Below are positions 25,537 to 34,056 of a stretch of 51,772 nt of DNA, in pieces (the first letter of the stretch is position 1; each line of letters opens with the position of its first letter). Where the stretch lies: the NCBI GenBank assembly GCA_023443225.1, contig JAEZVF010000081.1, positions 1-51,772 of the forward strand. Reading direction: 5' to 3'. Source of the DNA: Bacillota bacterium (lineage in GTDB: Bacteria > Bacillota > Clostridia > Lachnospirales > Lachnospiraceae). The notes under the pieces are model-generated. The model did no database searches. It was not told where the DNA came from and worked only from the letters and a program-made list of their open reading frames with translations. A program made the translations under genes and the position numbers.

Positions 25537-27156
25537 TTATTTTACTAAAGAAGGATCATGAGTTACATATCTGTAGTTGAAGTAACCATCTGTGTAAAGA
25601 AGTAATCCACTAACACCATAGTTTACTGCTTGTACAGTAGTTAACTGTGTTAAATTGATGTGAGGACCAAATTCGTCTACCATCATTTGATTTGCTTGTT
25701 TGATAATCTCAGCACGCTTTGCTTGATCTGTTTCTGCATTGGATGCTTTCACTAAATTACTTAATTCTTCATTTACATAGTTGGAGTGATGAGCATCATT
25801 TAAAATACGCATTGTTAAATGAGAATATGGGTCTCCACCTGGATGCATGTTGGTAACCATAAATGCATCATAATCACCTGTTGCACGCATATCCTTTAAG
25901 GTTGCGCCTTCAACAACTTCTACAGTTGTATTAAAACCAATAGCATTCACCATATCGGAAACTGCAAGAAGAATTTCTTCTGCTTTTAACGTATTAGTAT
26001 TTGAAGATAATACGATAGGCTCGCCATTATATCCACTTGCTTCTAATACTTTCTTTGCTTCTTCAACATTGTATTCATAAGGTGCTAAGTTTGAATCAAA
26101 TCCCATTCCTGTGTCTACGATGATACCACTTGGAACTTTACCGCCACCTAAGATGTTGTTAATGATTGACTCACGGTCAATTGCTAAAGAAAATGCTTTT
26201 CTAACTTCTTTATTCGCAAAAGGAGAACCTTCTTTACACTGGAATCCCAAATACTGGAATGTACCAGAAGCGATAGAAACTTGTTCAATTTTATCTTCAG
26301 AACCTGAATATAAAGGTAACATGTCTGTTGAGATACCACCAGCTGATATATATGCATCAATATCACCAGATAAATGACTTGCAATTGCTGATGAAGGCTC
26401 TAACATATGACGGAAGTATACTTCATCATAGTAGGACTTGAAATCGCCCCAGTAATTTTCATTCTTAACAAAGTGAGTATATTGTCCATCTACCCATTCT
26501 TCTAAAACCCAAGGACCAGTTCCAATACAATCTTGCTCTGCGAACATCTGAATTCCTCTTTTAGCGAATTCCTGATCAGGAATAATGAAAGTATTTGATA
26601 CGGAATATTCAAAAGGTCCAAATGGCTCACTAAGAATAATATTCACTGTGTAATCATCAACTTTTTCTACTGCTTTTAATACTGGCCAGTAGGTTGTTGC
26701 AACAGCAAGAGAGGTTTCTGTTAACAAACGGTTGTAAGTTGCTACAACGTCATCTGCATTGAAATCTTCACCATTGCTAAATTTAACTCCTTCACGAAGT
26801 TTGAAAGTCCAAGTAACACCATCGTCGGCAACGCCCCATTCTGTTGCAAGTTGAGGGGTATAGTTACCTTCATGATCACTCTCGATTAAACAATCATAAG
26901 TCATAAGGTTTGCTGAAAGGCTTGGAAGAGCTGACCAATCCAATGGATCCATTGTAAGGATGTTTTCAGAAATTGCAATATTTACAACTTTGTCTTCCTC
27001 ACCAGCATTTGTAGCTGTATCTCCGGTACCTTCATTTGTTGTTGTTCCACCTGTAGTATTACCTGTTGCGTCACCTGTACTTGGAGCTTTTGAACCACAA
27101 GCGGTTAAAAACATTGCAAGTACAAGGATAAGGCTTACTAAACGTCTCTTTTTCAT
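25537..27156 (-). CDS. Extracellular solute-binding lipoprotein, family 5 (Opp/Dpp type)
   Basis: 539 aa. The lipoprotein signal ends in the lipobox LTAC with the modified Cys at residue 20, followed by a Gly/Thr/Ser-rich linker (about 21-57). The mature part is an SBP_bac_5 fold ('WTFKLREGVKFSNGEDFNADDVVATY', split here only for reference). It captures the substrate at the cell surface for the four downstream genes. The surrounding sugar-acid enzymes and GntR/FCD operators suggest a uronate- or aldonate-containing oligosaccharide rather than a peptide, but this is inference. Start ATG follows GGAGG. Confidence 0.93.
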   Translation of the reverse strand: MKKRRLVSLILVLAMFLTACGSKAPSTGDATGNTTGGTTTNEGTGDTATNAGEEDKVVNIAISENILTMDPLDWSALPSLSANLMTYDCLIESDHEGNYTPQLATEWGVADDGVTWTFKLREGVKFSNGEDFNADDVVATYNRLLTETSLAVATTYWPVLKAVEKVDDYTVNIILSEPFGPFEYSVSNTFIIPDQEFAKRGIQMFAEQDCIGTGPWVLEEWVDGQYTHFVKNENYWGDFKSYYDEVYFRHMLEPSSAIASHLSGDIDAYISAGGISTDMLPLYSGSEDKIEQVSIASGTFQYLGFQCKEGSPFANKEVRKAFSLAIDRESIINNILGGGKVPSGIIVDTGMGFDSNLAPYEYNVEEAKKVLEASGYNGEPIVLSSNTNTLKAEEILLAVSDMVNAIGFNTTVEVVEGATLKDMRATGDYDAFMVTNMHPGGDPYSHLTMRILNDAHHSNYVNEELSNLVKASNAETDQAKRAEIIKQANQMMVDEFGPHINLTQLTTVQAVNYGVSGLLLYTDGYFNYRYVTHDPSLVK

Positions 27157-27244
27157 ATTTTTCCTCCTATAGAAAATAGATGATTAAAATTTGACATCAT
27201 GAGTTTTGATAACCCATAACTGTCATTGTCTAGCAATTCATAAT

Positions 27245-27489
27245 TTAATATATTAACCATAATTTACTAGATATTATATCACGCTTTATGCGTTGTTTAA
27301 ATACATTATGTTTAGTATATCAATTAGTAATTGCGTCAACTTGTATAATTAATATATCAGATAGAGTTATAACTGTCAATCATTTTATGCAAAAATATAT
27401 GATTAATTTAAAATAGACTTTTATAATTGTGCAACATTGACATAGAAATAACAATCCTTATAAAAATGAACCTTTTTCTGATATATCAA
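27245..27489. promoter_or_regulatory. Four operator boxes controlling the ABC importer operon
   Basis: TTAATATATTAA (27245-27256), TTAGTATATCAA (27312-27323), TTAATATATCAG (27349-27360) and CTGATATATCAA (27478-27489). The third lies on the -10, two lie in the leader and one lies upstream. The 362-bp gap 27157-27518 holds nothing else that I can see. Confidence 0.7.
27351..27379 (-). promoter_or_regulatory. Promoter of the ABC importer operon
   Basis: On the minus strand TTGACA (27374-27379) and TATATT (27351-27356) are 17 bp apart. An operator box (27349-27360) covers the -10. The leader is about 190 nt. Confidence 0.8.
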
Positions 27490-27518
27490 TTGCTTAATTA
27501 TTGTAATAAATGTTGATT

Positions 27519-28766
27519 TTAGGGGGTCTGTAGTGTTCCATCCAATCGTCTCGTTTGTGTCCAAACGGTAACGGTATTTTCACATGGATATTTTAGAGCT
27601 GCTTCTTCATTTATTTCAATTCCTAATCCAGGCTTTTCATTTGGGTAGACATAACCCTTACGATATTCTGGCAACCCTTGGAATACTTCCAGAAGAGCAT
27701 CTTTCGGTCCTTTGAGCTCCTGTATAACAAAGTTTGGAGGCTCTGTGCCAGACCATTCCTGAATACCTAGATTATGCGCAGCAATATCTAAATGGATATT
27801 TGCAGCATGTCCAACGGGTGACATGTCTCCAGGACCGTGCCAAGCAGTATTGACTCCAAATTGTTCTGCAAATATCTGTAATTTACGAGCAGCAGTGATT
27901 CCACCTATCTGACTGATATGAACACGAATATAATCAATCAATCTTTCTGTAATAAGATGTTTCCATTCCGCAGGATTATTAAATAATTCCCCTTGTGCTA
28001 ATGGTATCGTTGTCTCTTCTCGTAATTTGCGTATCCAATCAATTTCCTCTAATGGTATTGCATCTTCTAGGAAGAACAAATCAAAGGGTTCCAGTTCTTT
28101 GGCAAATTTAACTGCTTCTATTGGTCGGATTCTTTCATGAACATCATGACATAAGGCTACATCAAAACCTATTTGAGAACGAATATCTTCAAATAATTTT
28201 ACAGTTTCCCTCATATATTTTCGAGAATCTAGATATATACCTTTTGGAGCGTTATCGGGTGCATTTGCTGGCGGATCTTGGAACTGTCCTCCACCATACC
28301 CCCCACATTGGCAACGGATATGTGTTATGCCCTGTTCCTGATACTTTAATATGTTTTCACATAATTCTTTTACATCACGGCCGTCTGCATGTCGATAAAT
28401 AGGAACTGCTTCTCTTGACTTTCCACCAAACAACTGATAAACCGGCATGTTGGCCATCTTACCCTTGATATCCCACAATGCCATATCAACACCTGAAATT
28501 GCATTGTTCTCAATTGGTCCATTTCTCCAATATGCATTCATATGCATTAAGTGCCAAAGCTCTTCAATATTTGATACATCTTTACCTATTAGTAAAGGTT
28601 TCAAATATTCTTCAATCAAGCATTTTACTGCAACATGGCGATATGCAAAAGTAGCGCAACCCAATCCATATAACCCAGCTTCACTCGTCTCAACTTTGAC
28701 AACGATTAAGTTAATCCCTTCTGGTGCAGTTAAAATAACTTTAATATCTTTAATTGTAACTGACAT
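27519..28766 (-). CDS. Enolase-superfamily sugar-acid dehydratase, ManD/RspA subgroup
   Basis: 415 aa. The metal ligands are in place: D208 (in HDVHE, with H210), E234 (LED) and E260 (QGE). Also present are the general acid/base histidine H310 (WHGPGD) and E337 (QEW). These are offset by about two residues from characterised D-mannonate dehydratases of the ManD subgroup. Members dehydrate D-mannonate and/or D-gluconate to 2-keto-3-deoxy-D-gluconate, some with very low activity. The 150-165 loop reads 'RCQCGGYGGG', which differs from the RAQ-type loop of high-activity ManD enzymes, so specificity is uncertain. It lies downstream of the SDR and MDR genes on the same strand. Confidence 0.88.
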   Translation of the reverse strand: MSVTIKDIKVILTAPEGINLIVVKVETSEAGLYGLGCATFAYRHVAVKCLIEEYLKPLLIGKDVSNIEELWHLMHMNAYWRNGPIENNAISGVDMALWDIKGKMANMPVYQLFGGKSREAVPIYRHADGRDVKELCENILKYQEQGITHIRCQCGGYGGGQFQDPPANAPDNAPKGIYLDSRKYMRETVKLFEDIRSQIGFDVALCHDVHERIRPIEAVKFAKELEPFDLFFLEDAIPLEEIDWIRKLREETTIPLAQGELFNNPAEWKHLITERLIDYIRVHISQIGGITAARKLQIFAEQFGVNTAWHGPGDMSPVGHAANIHLDIAAHNLGIQEWSGTEPPNFVIQELKGPKDALLEVFQGLPEYRKGYVYPNEKPGLGIEINEEAALKYPCENTVTVWTQTRRLDGTLQTP

Positions 28767-28815
28767 ATTTCTACCTACTTTCTATCACGATCACTCATTC
28801 ACTTCTGTATTTTGA

Positions 28816-29577
28816 TTATCTAACTAAATAACCACCATCTACAGGAATTATGGCACCATTCAAATAATCACTTGCTTTTGATGCAAGGAATAATGCAATA
28901 CCCTTCATATCATCAGGTGTTCCCCATCTCTTAGCAGGGATACGTTCTGTAATCTCCTTGTTTCTATTCTGGTCTTCTATGATTTTTGTGTTCATATCTG
29001 TAGCCATGTATCCAGGTGCTATAGCATTTACATTAACACCAAATTGAGCCCAATCATTTGCCATTGTCTTGGTCATCTGTGAAACACCACCTTTGGCAGC
29101 CGTATATGCAGGTACATTTATTCCACCAAACCAGGATACCATGGAAGCAATGTTGATTATCTTTCCGCTTCCCTGCTTAATCATTTCTTTACCTGCCAAC
29201 TGATCTAGGATAAATACAGCATTCAGATTAACCGCTAATACCAAATCCCAATCACTCATAGGAAATTCATCTGAGCGATGTCTTCTCTGAATACCAGCTG
29301 CTGGAACTAAAATATCAATTCCACCAAGGATAGTCATAGCCTCATCCCACATTCTGTAGATTTCATCTCTTTCGGCTAGATTTCCTTTTACTCCGTGTGC
29401 ATCATAGCCTTTGCTTCTGAATTCTTCAACCGTTTCATCTAGTTTATCGGAGATATCCATAAGCACTACTTTACATCCGGATTCTAAGAATCCTTCTGCC
29501 ATGCCGCGAGCCAATCCCTGTGCTGCGCCTGTTACGATTGCTCTTTTTCCTGTTACGTCAAACATATCATTTACCAT
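28816..29577 (-). CDS. Short-chain dehydrogenase (KduD/gluconate 5-dehydrogenase-like)
   Basis: 253 aa. It has TGAAQGLARG as the nucleotide-binding TGxxxGxG motif, then 'VPAAGI' in place of NNAGI, a catalytic Ser in 'IASMVS', and YTAAK as YxxxK. The C-terminus 'NGAIIPVDGGYLV' is typical of classical SDRs. In this context it may interconvert fructuronate and mannonate or keto-deoxy sugar acids (KduD-like). Three ATGs are possible. The one at 29577 is 8 nt from CAGGAGG and is chosen; one at 29583 is too close. It is grouped with the MDR and ManD genes. Confidence 0.85.
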   Translation of the reverse strand: MVNDMFDVTGKRAIVTGAAQGLARGMAEGFLESGCKVVLMDISDKLDETVEEFRSKGYDAHGVKGNLAERDEIYRMWDEAMTILGGIDILVPAAGIQRRHRSDEFPMSDWDLVLAVNLNAVFILDQLAGKEMIKQGSGKIINIASMVSWFGGINVPAYTAAKGGVSQMTKTMANDWAQFGVNVNAIAPGYMATDMNTKIIEDQNRNKEITERIPAKRWGTPDDMKGIALFLASKASDYLNGAIIPVDGGYLVR

Positions 29578-29660
29578 TTTCATATCCTCCTGAATTTTAT
29601 ATGAATCCTGCATTTATATAAATTGCTGAATCGTCCTTAATCTATTGTCTGAATCAAATA

Positions 29661-30692
29661 CTACTCATTGTCAAATAAGATAACCATTTTCTTTACTTTA
29701 GGATCTGGATGTTCCATATTGTAAAAAACCTTATCAATTTCACTGAATTTAATAAAGTCAGTAGCAATACCTTCTAATTGGAATTTACCTTCACCAAATT
29801 TTTTAGCTGTTTTTTCAAATTGATAACATGACATTCTGGAACCAATAATGTCCAATTCTCTTTGGTCAATCATAGCCTGTGAGATGGATTCCGGTGCTGT
29901 TGTGAATCCTAAACTAACCGCTCTTCCTGCATTACATAAAATTCCTGGCATCAGAATAGAAGTTAAAGAACCAGGGAAACATGCGGCATCAAATGCAACG
30001 GTTACGCCTTTACCTTTTGTAATTTTCTGTACTTCCTGAATGATATCTGTTTCTTTACTGTTAATAACAAAATCTGCACCATATTTTTTTGCGCGTTCCA
30101 GGCTCTCCTGATTTATATCACAACAAATAACCTTTGCACCTTTTTCTTTACATACCTGTAATATGATGGCTCCAATGGTACCTGTTCCAAGAATAAACAC
30201 AGTATCATCTGCTGTCACACGGCCTCTGTTCGTACAATGTTCTCCAATACAAAATGGCTCTAACAAAGCTGCATCTTTAAACGAAACATTATCCGGTATG
30301 ATATATACGTCATCTTCCGGCGCTGTAAAATACTCTCTCCAGCCGCCATCTGTACCACTACCGCGTACTTTTACACTCTCACAAACATTTTCTCTACCAA
30401 TCTTGCATTGATAACATTCTCCGCAGGTAATAATTAAATCTACTACTACTCGGTCACCAACTTTTACTTTCGTAACTTTGGGACCAACTTTTTCAATCAC
30501 ACCTACATTTTCATGACCAGGAATTCTGGGATAAGTGGAACATGGATTTTCACCTTTATATAGATGGAAATCTGATCCACATACACCTGCTGCCTTCATT
30601 TTTACCAAAACTTCATATTCGTTGTTTAATTCTGGAATCTCCGATTCTACGATTTCATACTTTAACGGTTCCTTAACCACTGCTGACTTCAT
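29661..30692 (-). CDS. Zinc-dependent MDR dehydrogenase, L-galactonate/polyol type (second copy)
   Basis: 343 aa with the same landmarks as the protein at 11985-13007: C38, H60, E61, structural C90/C93/C96/C104, and GTGTIG at 169-174. It also shares 'DGGWREYF' and a late 'GSRMS', again close to LgoD-type enzymes. Start ATG follows AAGGAGG. It is the first gene of a minus-strand run MDR-SDR-ManD, controlled by a TTGTCNGACAA operator over its -35. Two diverged copies in one island suggest different stereoisomers as substrates. Confidence 0.85.
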   Translation of the reverse strand: MKSAVVKEPLKYEIVESEIPELNNEYEVLVKMKAAGVCGSDFHLYKGENPCSTYPRIPGHENVGVIEKVGPKVTKVKVGDRVVVDLIITCGECYQCKIGRENVCESVKVRGSGTDGGWREYFTAPEDDVYIIPDNVSFKDAALLEPFCIGEHCTNRGRVTADDTVFILGTGTIGAIILQVCKEKGAKVICCDINQESLERAKKYGADFVINSKETDIIQEVQKITKGKGVTVAFDAACFPGSLTSILMPGILCNAGRAVSLGFTTAPESISQAMIDQRELDIIGSRMSCYQFEKTAKKFGEGKFQLEGIATDFIKFSEIDKVFYNMEHPDPKVKKMVILFDNE

Positions 30693-30705
30693 AATTATCC
30701 TCCTT

Positions 30706-30733
30706 ATTTTACATCTTGTAAGTTGTCTGACAA
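30706..30733 (-). promoter_or_regulatory. Promoter of MDR-SDR-ManD genes with TTGTCNGACAA operator
   Basis: On the minus strand TTGTCA (30728-30733), 16 bp, TAAAAT (30706-30711). The palindrome TTGTCTGACAA (30723-30733) includes the -35. It fits the FadR-group pattern TNGTNNNACNA. Confidence 0.7.
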
Positions 30734-30776
30734 GTTAAGCTATGTTTCATTTATTACTTTTATCTTATGCCTTCTG

Positions 30777-31448
30777 TTATTGAATATAATTATTGATTGC
30801 TTTAGTTAAATGCTCGTCCATTCTTTGTGCGGACAATTCACCGTCACCTTGTTTCAAAGCATCCAAAATTTCACCATGATAATAGATTGCACTTTCTACA
30901 CCTTTTTTGCTATGTGACCAGTATTGTTGCTTCAAAAGATCATCTTCGGTATACAAAATACTGTTTACGATTAGCTTGTTTTGGGTCGCTTTTAATATCT
31001 CCATATGAAAATCAATATCGTTTTTTATAAAAACTTCACTATTACCCATATTGGCCTTCATCATATCAAGAGCTTTTGTCATCTTAGTCAAGGCATGTTT
31101 AGTGATGTGACTAGCTGCCATTCGGCAACTGCCAACTTCAATGAGTTTACGAAATTCGAGAAGTTGTTGCATCTCAGAATTCTTGTACATTACACTGAAC
31201 TTATTATCGATTTTTTCAATCGGTATACTTTTAACAAAAGTACCTTTTCCCTGGTAACTCTCTAGCACCCCAATCGCAACCAAATGTTGAATTGCATATC
31301 TTGCACTTGCACGGCTTACTTGCAACATCTTAGTCAGTTCATGTTCTGAACTGATTTTGTCTCCAGGTTTCCATACCCCGGAAATAATGTTTTCTTTTAA
31401 ATACTCTACTATCTCATCTGTAATATTTTTGCGGTAACCAATTTTCAA
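30777..31448 (-). CDS. GntR-family regulator, FadR type (distinct from paralogues B and C)
   Basis: 223 aa. Winged helix with 'SEHELTKMLQVSRASARYAIQHLVAIGVL' spread over residues 35-65, and an FCD-like helical domain with 'DIDFHMEIL' and 'YYHGEILDAL'. A longer reading from an ATG at 31487 would start inside the promoter spacer, so the TTG at 31448 is preferred, 12 nt after AAAGGAG. The palindrome TTGTCNGACAA lies between the Shine-Dalgarno and this start, and the same site covers the promoter of the MDR-SDR-ManD genes. It is therefore the likely local repressor of those genes and of itself. Confidence 0.85.
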   Translation of the reverse strand: MKIGYRKNITDEIVEYLKENIISGVWKPGDKISSEHELTKMLQVSRASARYAIQHLVAIGVLESYQGKGTFVKSIPIEKIDNKFSVMYKNSEMQQLLEFRKLIEVGSCRMAASHITKHALTKMTKALDMMKANMGNSEVFIKNDIDFHMEILKATQNKLIVNSILYTEDDLLKQQYWSHSKKGVESAIYYHGEILDALKQGDGELSAQRMDEHLTKAINNYIQ

Positions 31449-31449
31449 C

Positions 31450-31501
31450 TTGTCTGACAACTCCTTTATTCTAAAATACCATAGCATACGACAGCTGTCA
31501 A
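31450..31501 (-). promoter_or_regulatory. Promoter and operator of the FadR-type regulator gene
   Basis: On the minus strand TTGACA (31496-31501), 17 bp, TATTTT (31473-31478). The operator TTGTCTGACAA (31450-31460) lies just downstream of the expected start of transcription, which fits repression by roadblock. Confidence 0.65.
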
Positions 31502-31671
31502 CATCTTTTTGTATAATTTGTTGTATATAATTATTACCAAAAGTGTAATGGATGTGAATAGTTTACAAAACTAGTTTGTTGGTACGGTGTCAAAAGCCCA
31601 AATGTATCATTTTCTTATTCTTTTTAAAGCTTTGATTTTATTGCTTTTGGTTACCTGTCTGATATTACAAG

Positions 31672-33048
31672 CTATATACTATTGCCATGGGCTGTCGCTT
31701 TAGAGCCCTGCCTTTTTCCAATGACCTTCTCTATTGCAAGTGCGTGGCGTAATAATTTCTCGTCTTCAAGGCAGGTCAGAAAGATTCCATTTGGTGTGCC
31801 ATTATTATATAAGCCAACTGGTACGGTAATCGAAGGTAAGCCGGTGTATTGTATGATTAGATTCTCATGAAAATGAAGACATACGTCCACTTTGCTCAAC
31901 CTATCTATCATATCTTTTATGGTATTTTCCCGTTCCTTAAGCATTCTTTGATAAACTGTTTCACTTAAATCACCCCTAGTATTCTTTTCTACATCGATGA
32001 GATAGGTCTGTCCGAATCTTAAAGCAGTCAAAGGATTCTTCTCATTGAATTCAATAATGTCATGCAGAGAGCGTATGACAGGGTCTTTTCTGGATTCCAG
32101 ATATTTATTTATGCAATACTTAAATTCATAACGTTTTATTATATTGAGATTCTCTGTCGGTATCTTCGGTACATGAATGTTCTGAAGGATTGCCCCTGAC
32201 TTTCTTAATTTTTTCATCATGGTGACTGCTTTTTTCTCCTCCTCAGGCGTCAGGGCCTGAAAGGTATCATAATCTATCCCAATAACAGTTTGACTTATAT
32301 TCCATTCAGTTCCATTCAGTATAAGCTCCGAATTCATCAGTTCCGAAAAGATAATAGCCGTATCCATTACTGTTCTGGTCATAGGCCCAACAGTGTCTAA
32401 TGTCCGGCTTACCGGAATAATGCCTTGCATACTTAACTTACCGGTGCTTGGACGAAGTCCAACGATGCCATTGTTATTACTCGGTGACAGAATGGAACCA
32501 GCGGTATCTGTTCCCATTGCTGCGGTACAAAGATTGGCGGTTACGGCAACTGCAGAGCCGGTACTGGAGCCAGAAGGGTCATGATTCTTCTTATATGGTG
32601 ATTTTACTTCTCCACCTCGTGAACTGTATCCGGGCTTCATGCCTTTTGTCATATAATTTGCGAATTCAGTCATGTTGGTTTTGCCAAGAATCACAGCTCC
32701 CTTTTCCCGCATTATTCTTACTATATTTGCATCCTGTCCTGCAAACGAGTTCTGAAATGCTAATGAACCTGCAGATGTATGCATCCTATCACCAGTATCT
32801 ATATTGTCTTTTAATAGAATTGGTACTCCATATAATCTACTGGAGTATTCCGGACGGTGTTTGTCTAATTCTTCCGCAATAGATAAAGCATCCGGATTAA
32901 TTTCAAGAATACTATTCAGGCTACCTTCTCCCCGATCGTAGATTGTAATCCTCTTTAAGTATTCCTCTACAATTTCTTTAACGGATATATCTTTTCTCCT
33001 GTACATTTCTTGAAGTTGCAGAATTGTAATTTCATCTATCGCATTCAT
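31672..33048 (-). CDS. Amidase-signature family hydrolase (GatA-like)
   Basis: 458 aa. The Ser-cisSer-Lys triad is visible as K in 'VPILLKDNID', Ser in 'DPSGSSTGS' and Ser in 'GTDTAGSI'. The last motif is usually GTDTGGS, so one glycine is replaced by alanine. The C-terminal 'TGLPSITVPVG' is also typical. No signal peptide is seen, and no GatB or GatC gene is nearby, so it is probably a free-standing amidase acting on a small amide or indole-acetamide-like substrate, rather than the tRNA amidotransferase. Start ATG follows AGAGGTG. Confidence 0.88.
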   Translation of the reverse strand: MNAIDEITILQLQEMYRRKDISVKEIVEEYLKRITIYDRGEGSLNSILEINPDALSIAEELDKHRPEYSSRLYGVPILLKDNIDTGDRMHTSAGSLAFQNSFAGQDANIVRIMREKGAVILGKTNMTEFANYMTKGMKPGYSSRGGEVKSPYKKNHDPSGSSTGSAVAVTANLCTAAMGTDTAGSILSPSNNNGIVGLRPSTGKLSMQGIIPVSRTLDTVGPMTRTVMDTAIIFSELMNSELILNGTEWNISQTVIGIDYDTFQALTPEEEKKAVTMMKKLRKSGAILQNIHVPKIPTENLNIIKRYEFKYCINKYLESRKDPVIRSLHDIIEFNEKNPLTALRFGQTYLIDVEKNTRGDLSETVYQRMLKERENTIKDMIDRLSKVDVCLHFHENLIIQYTGLPSITVPVGLYNNGTPNGIFLTCLEDEKLLRHALAIEKVIGKRQGSKATAHGNSI

Positions 33049-33137
33049 GAAGCACCTCTTTCCTAAGCTTTACTGTGACATTATTTGTAGTATGTTTTTA
33101 TTATTATGATATTATCCAACAGAAATGATATAAAACA

Positions 33138-33176
33138 AGCTGGCAAAGCATGATTTTTTCACGTTTGCCAGCTCTT
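33138..33176. terminator. Hairpin terminator in the gap after the DUF4956 gene
   Basis: AGCTGGCAAA (33138-33147) pairs with TTTGCCAGCT (33164-33173). Read on the minus strand it is followed by TTGTTTT. The remaining gap 33177-33390 has short open stretches broken by stops and frame changes, and no supportable gene. Confidence 0.7.
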
Positions 33177-33390
33177 TAACCAACTATATGTTATCGGAAA
33201 TCTTTGCATCTATCACAACCTGTCAATCAATAATGGTGCCAGTCAATATAGAAATTCCTTCCTCATTGATTGTGAGTATGTTCTCCTTATAAAATACTCC
33301 TCACCAACGTCCTCAACCGTATTCCCATGAAAGATTTCTTGGTTACCATGCTGTTTTTTTCTTATATTTCATTTACTTTGAATATTGCAA

Positions 33391-34056
33391 TTAAAGTTCT
33401 TCATTTCCATATGCAACCCTGCCACAAGAAATTTCCAAATTACCATTTCTGCAACGGAGTTCATCCAGAAATGCTTTCTCCTCAGTTGGATTTTTTAAAT
33501 TAATTCTATAATTTAGTTTAAAAAGGCTTCCCATATTTGTTGTTTTTACATTAATCAGTTCATACTTCTTAGTATACTTTTCAAATAAATCATTAAAGAT
33601 ACCCGTATAATCCAAGCCCTCCGGAATGGTTACCTTAAGTTCCTTTTCCCGTTGTCTAGGCTCTCCAAACCCAGTTAAATAATAAAAAATACTTACTGCT
33701 TCAATAATTAATACAAATAAAGCCGCCACAATCAAATATCCGGTTCCGGTAGCAAGTCCTACTGTCATGGCTAAAAAAATACTGCTTATTTCTCTTGCAT
33801 TACCGGGTACGGAACGGAAACGTACCAAGCTGAAAGCTCCCATAACTGCAATTCCTGTTCCTAAATTACCATTAACAAGCGTAATCACCATCTGAACAAT
33901 AGCCGGTAACAGGGCAATTGTCATTACAAATCCTTTGCTGCTATTACCAAATCGGCAGTGCACTATAGCAATCACTGCCCCAAGTACAATGGAACAAACC
34001 ATACATAATAAAAATACTCCTATTGAAAAACTACTTCCCATAATTGAGTTAAGCAT
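33391..34056 (-). CDS. DUF4956-family membrane protein
   Basis: 221 aa. Three or four hydrophobic helices lie in the first 130 residues, including 'GAFSLVRFRSVPGNAREISSIFLAM' (the conserved core, here about residues 72-96). A soluble C-terminal domain follows. DUF4956 proteins are regularly encoded beside VTC-domain proteins, as here, where the start overlaps the VTC gene end by 8 bp. The pair is thought to act in polyphosphate or envelope metabolism, but the role of DUF4956 is not established. Start ATG follows AAAGGAG. Confidence 0.85.
   Translation of the reverse strand: MLNSIMGSSFSIGVFLLCMVCSIVLGAVIAIVHCRFGNSSKGFVMTIALLPAIVQMVITLVNGNLGTGIAVMGAFSLVRFRSVPGNAREISSIFLAMTVGLATGTGYLIVAALFVLIIEAVSIFYYLTGFGEPRQREKELKVTIPEGLDYTGIFNDLFEKYTKKYELINVKTTNMGSLFKLNYRINLKNPTEEKAFLDELRCRNGNLEISCGRVAYGNEEL

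Noticed and set aside
33243..33372. A possible 41-codon gene on the minus strand in the gap after the DUF4956 gene
   Set aside because: The ATG at 33372 leads through a run of seven A into a stop after eight codons. The attractive downstream frame has no start or ribosome binding site.
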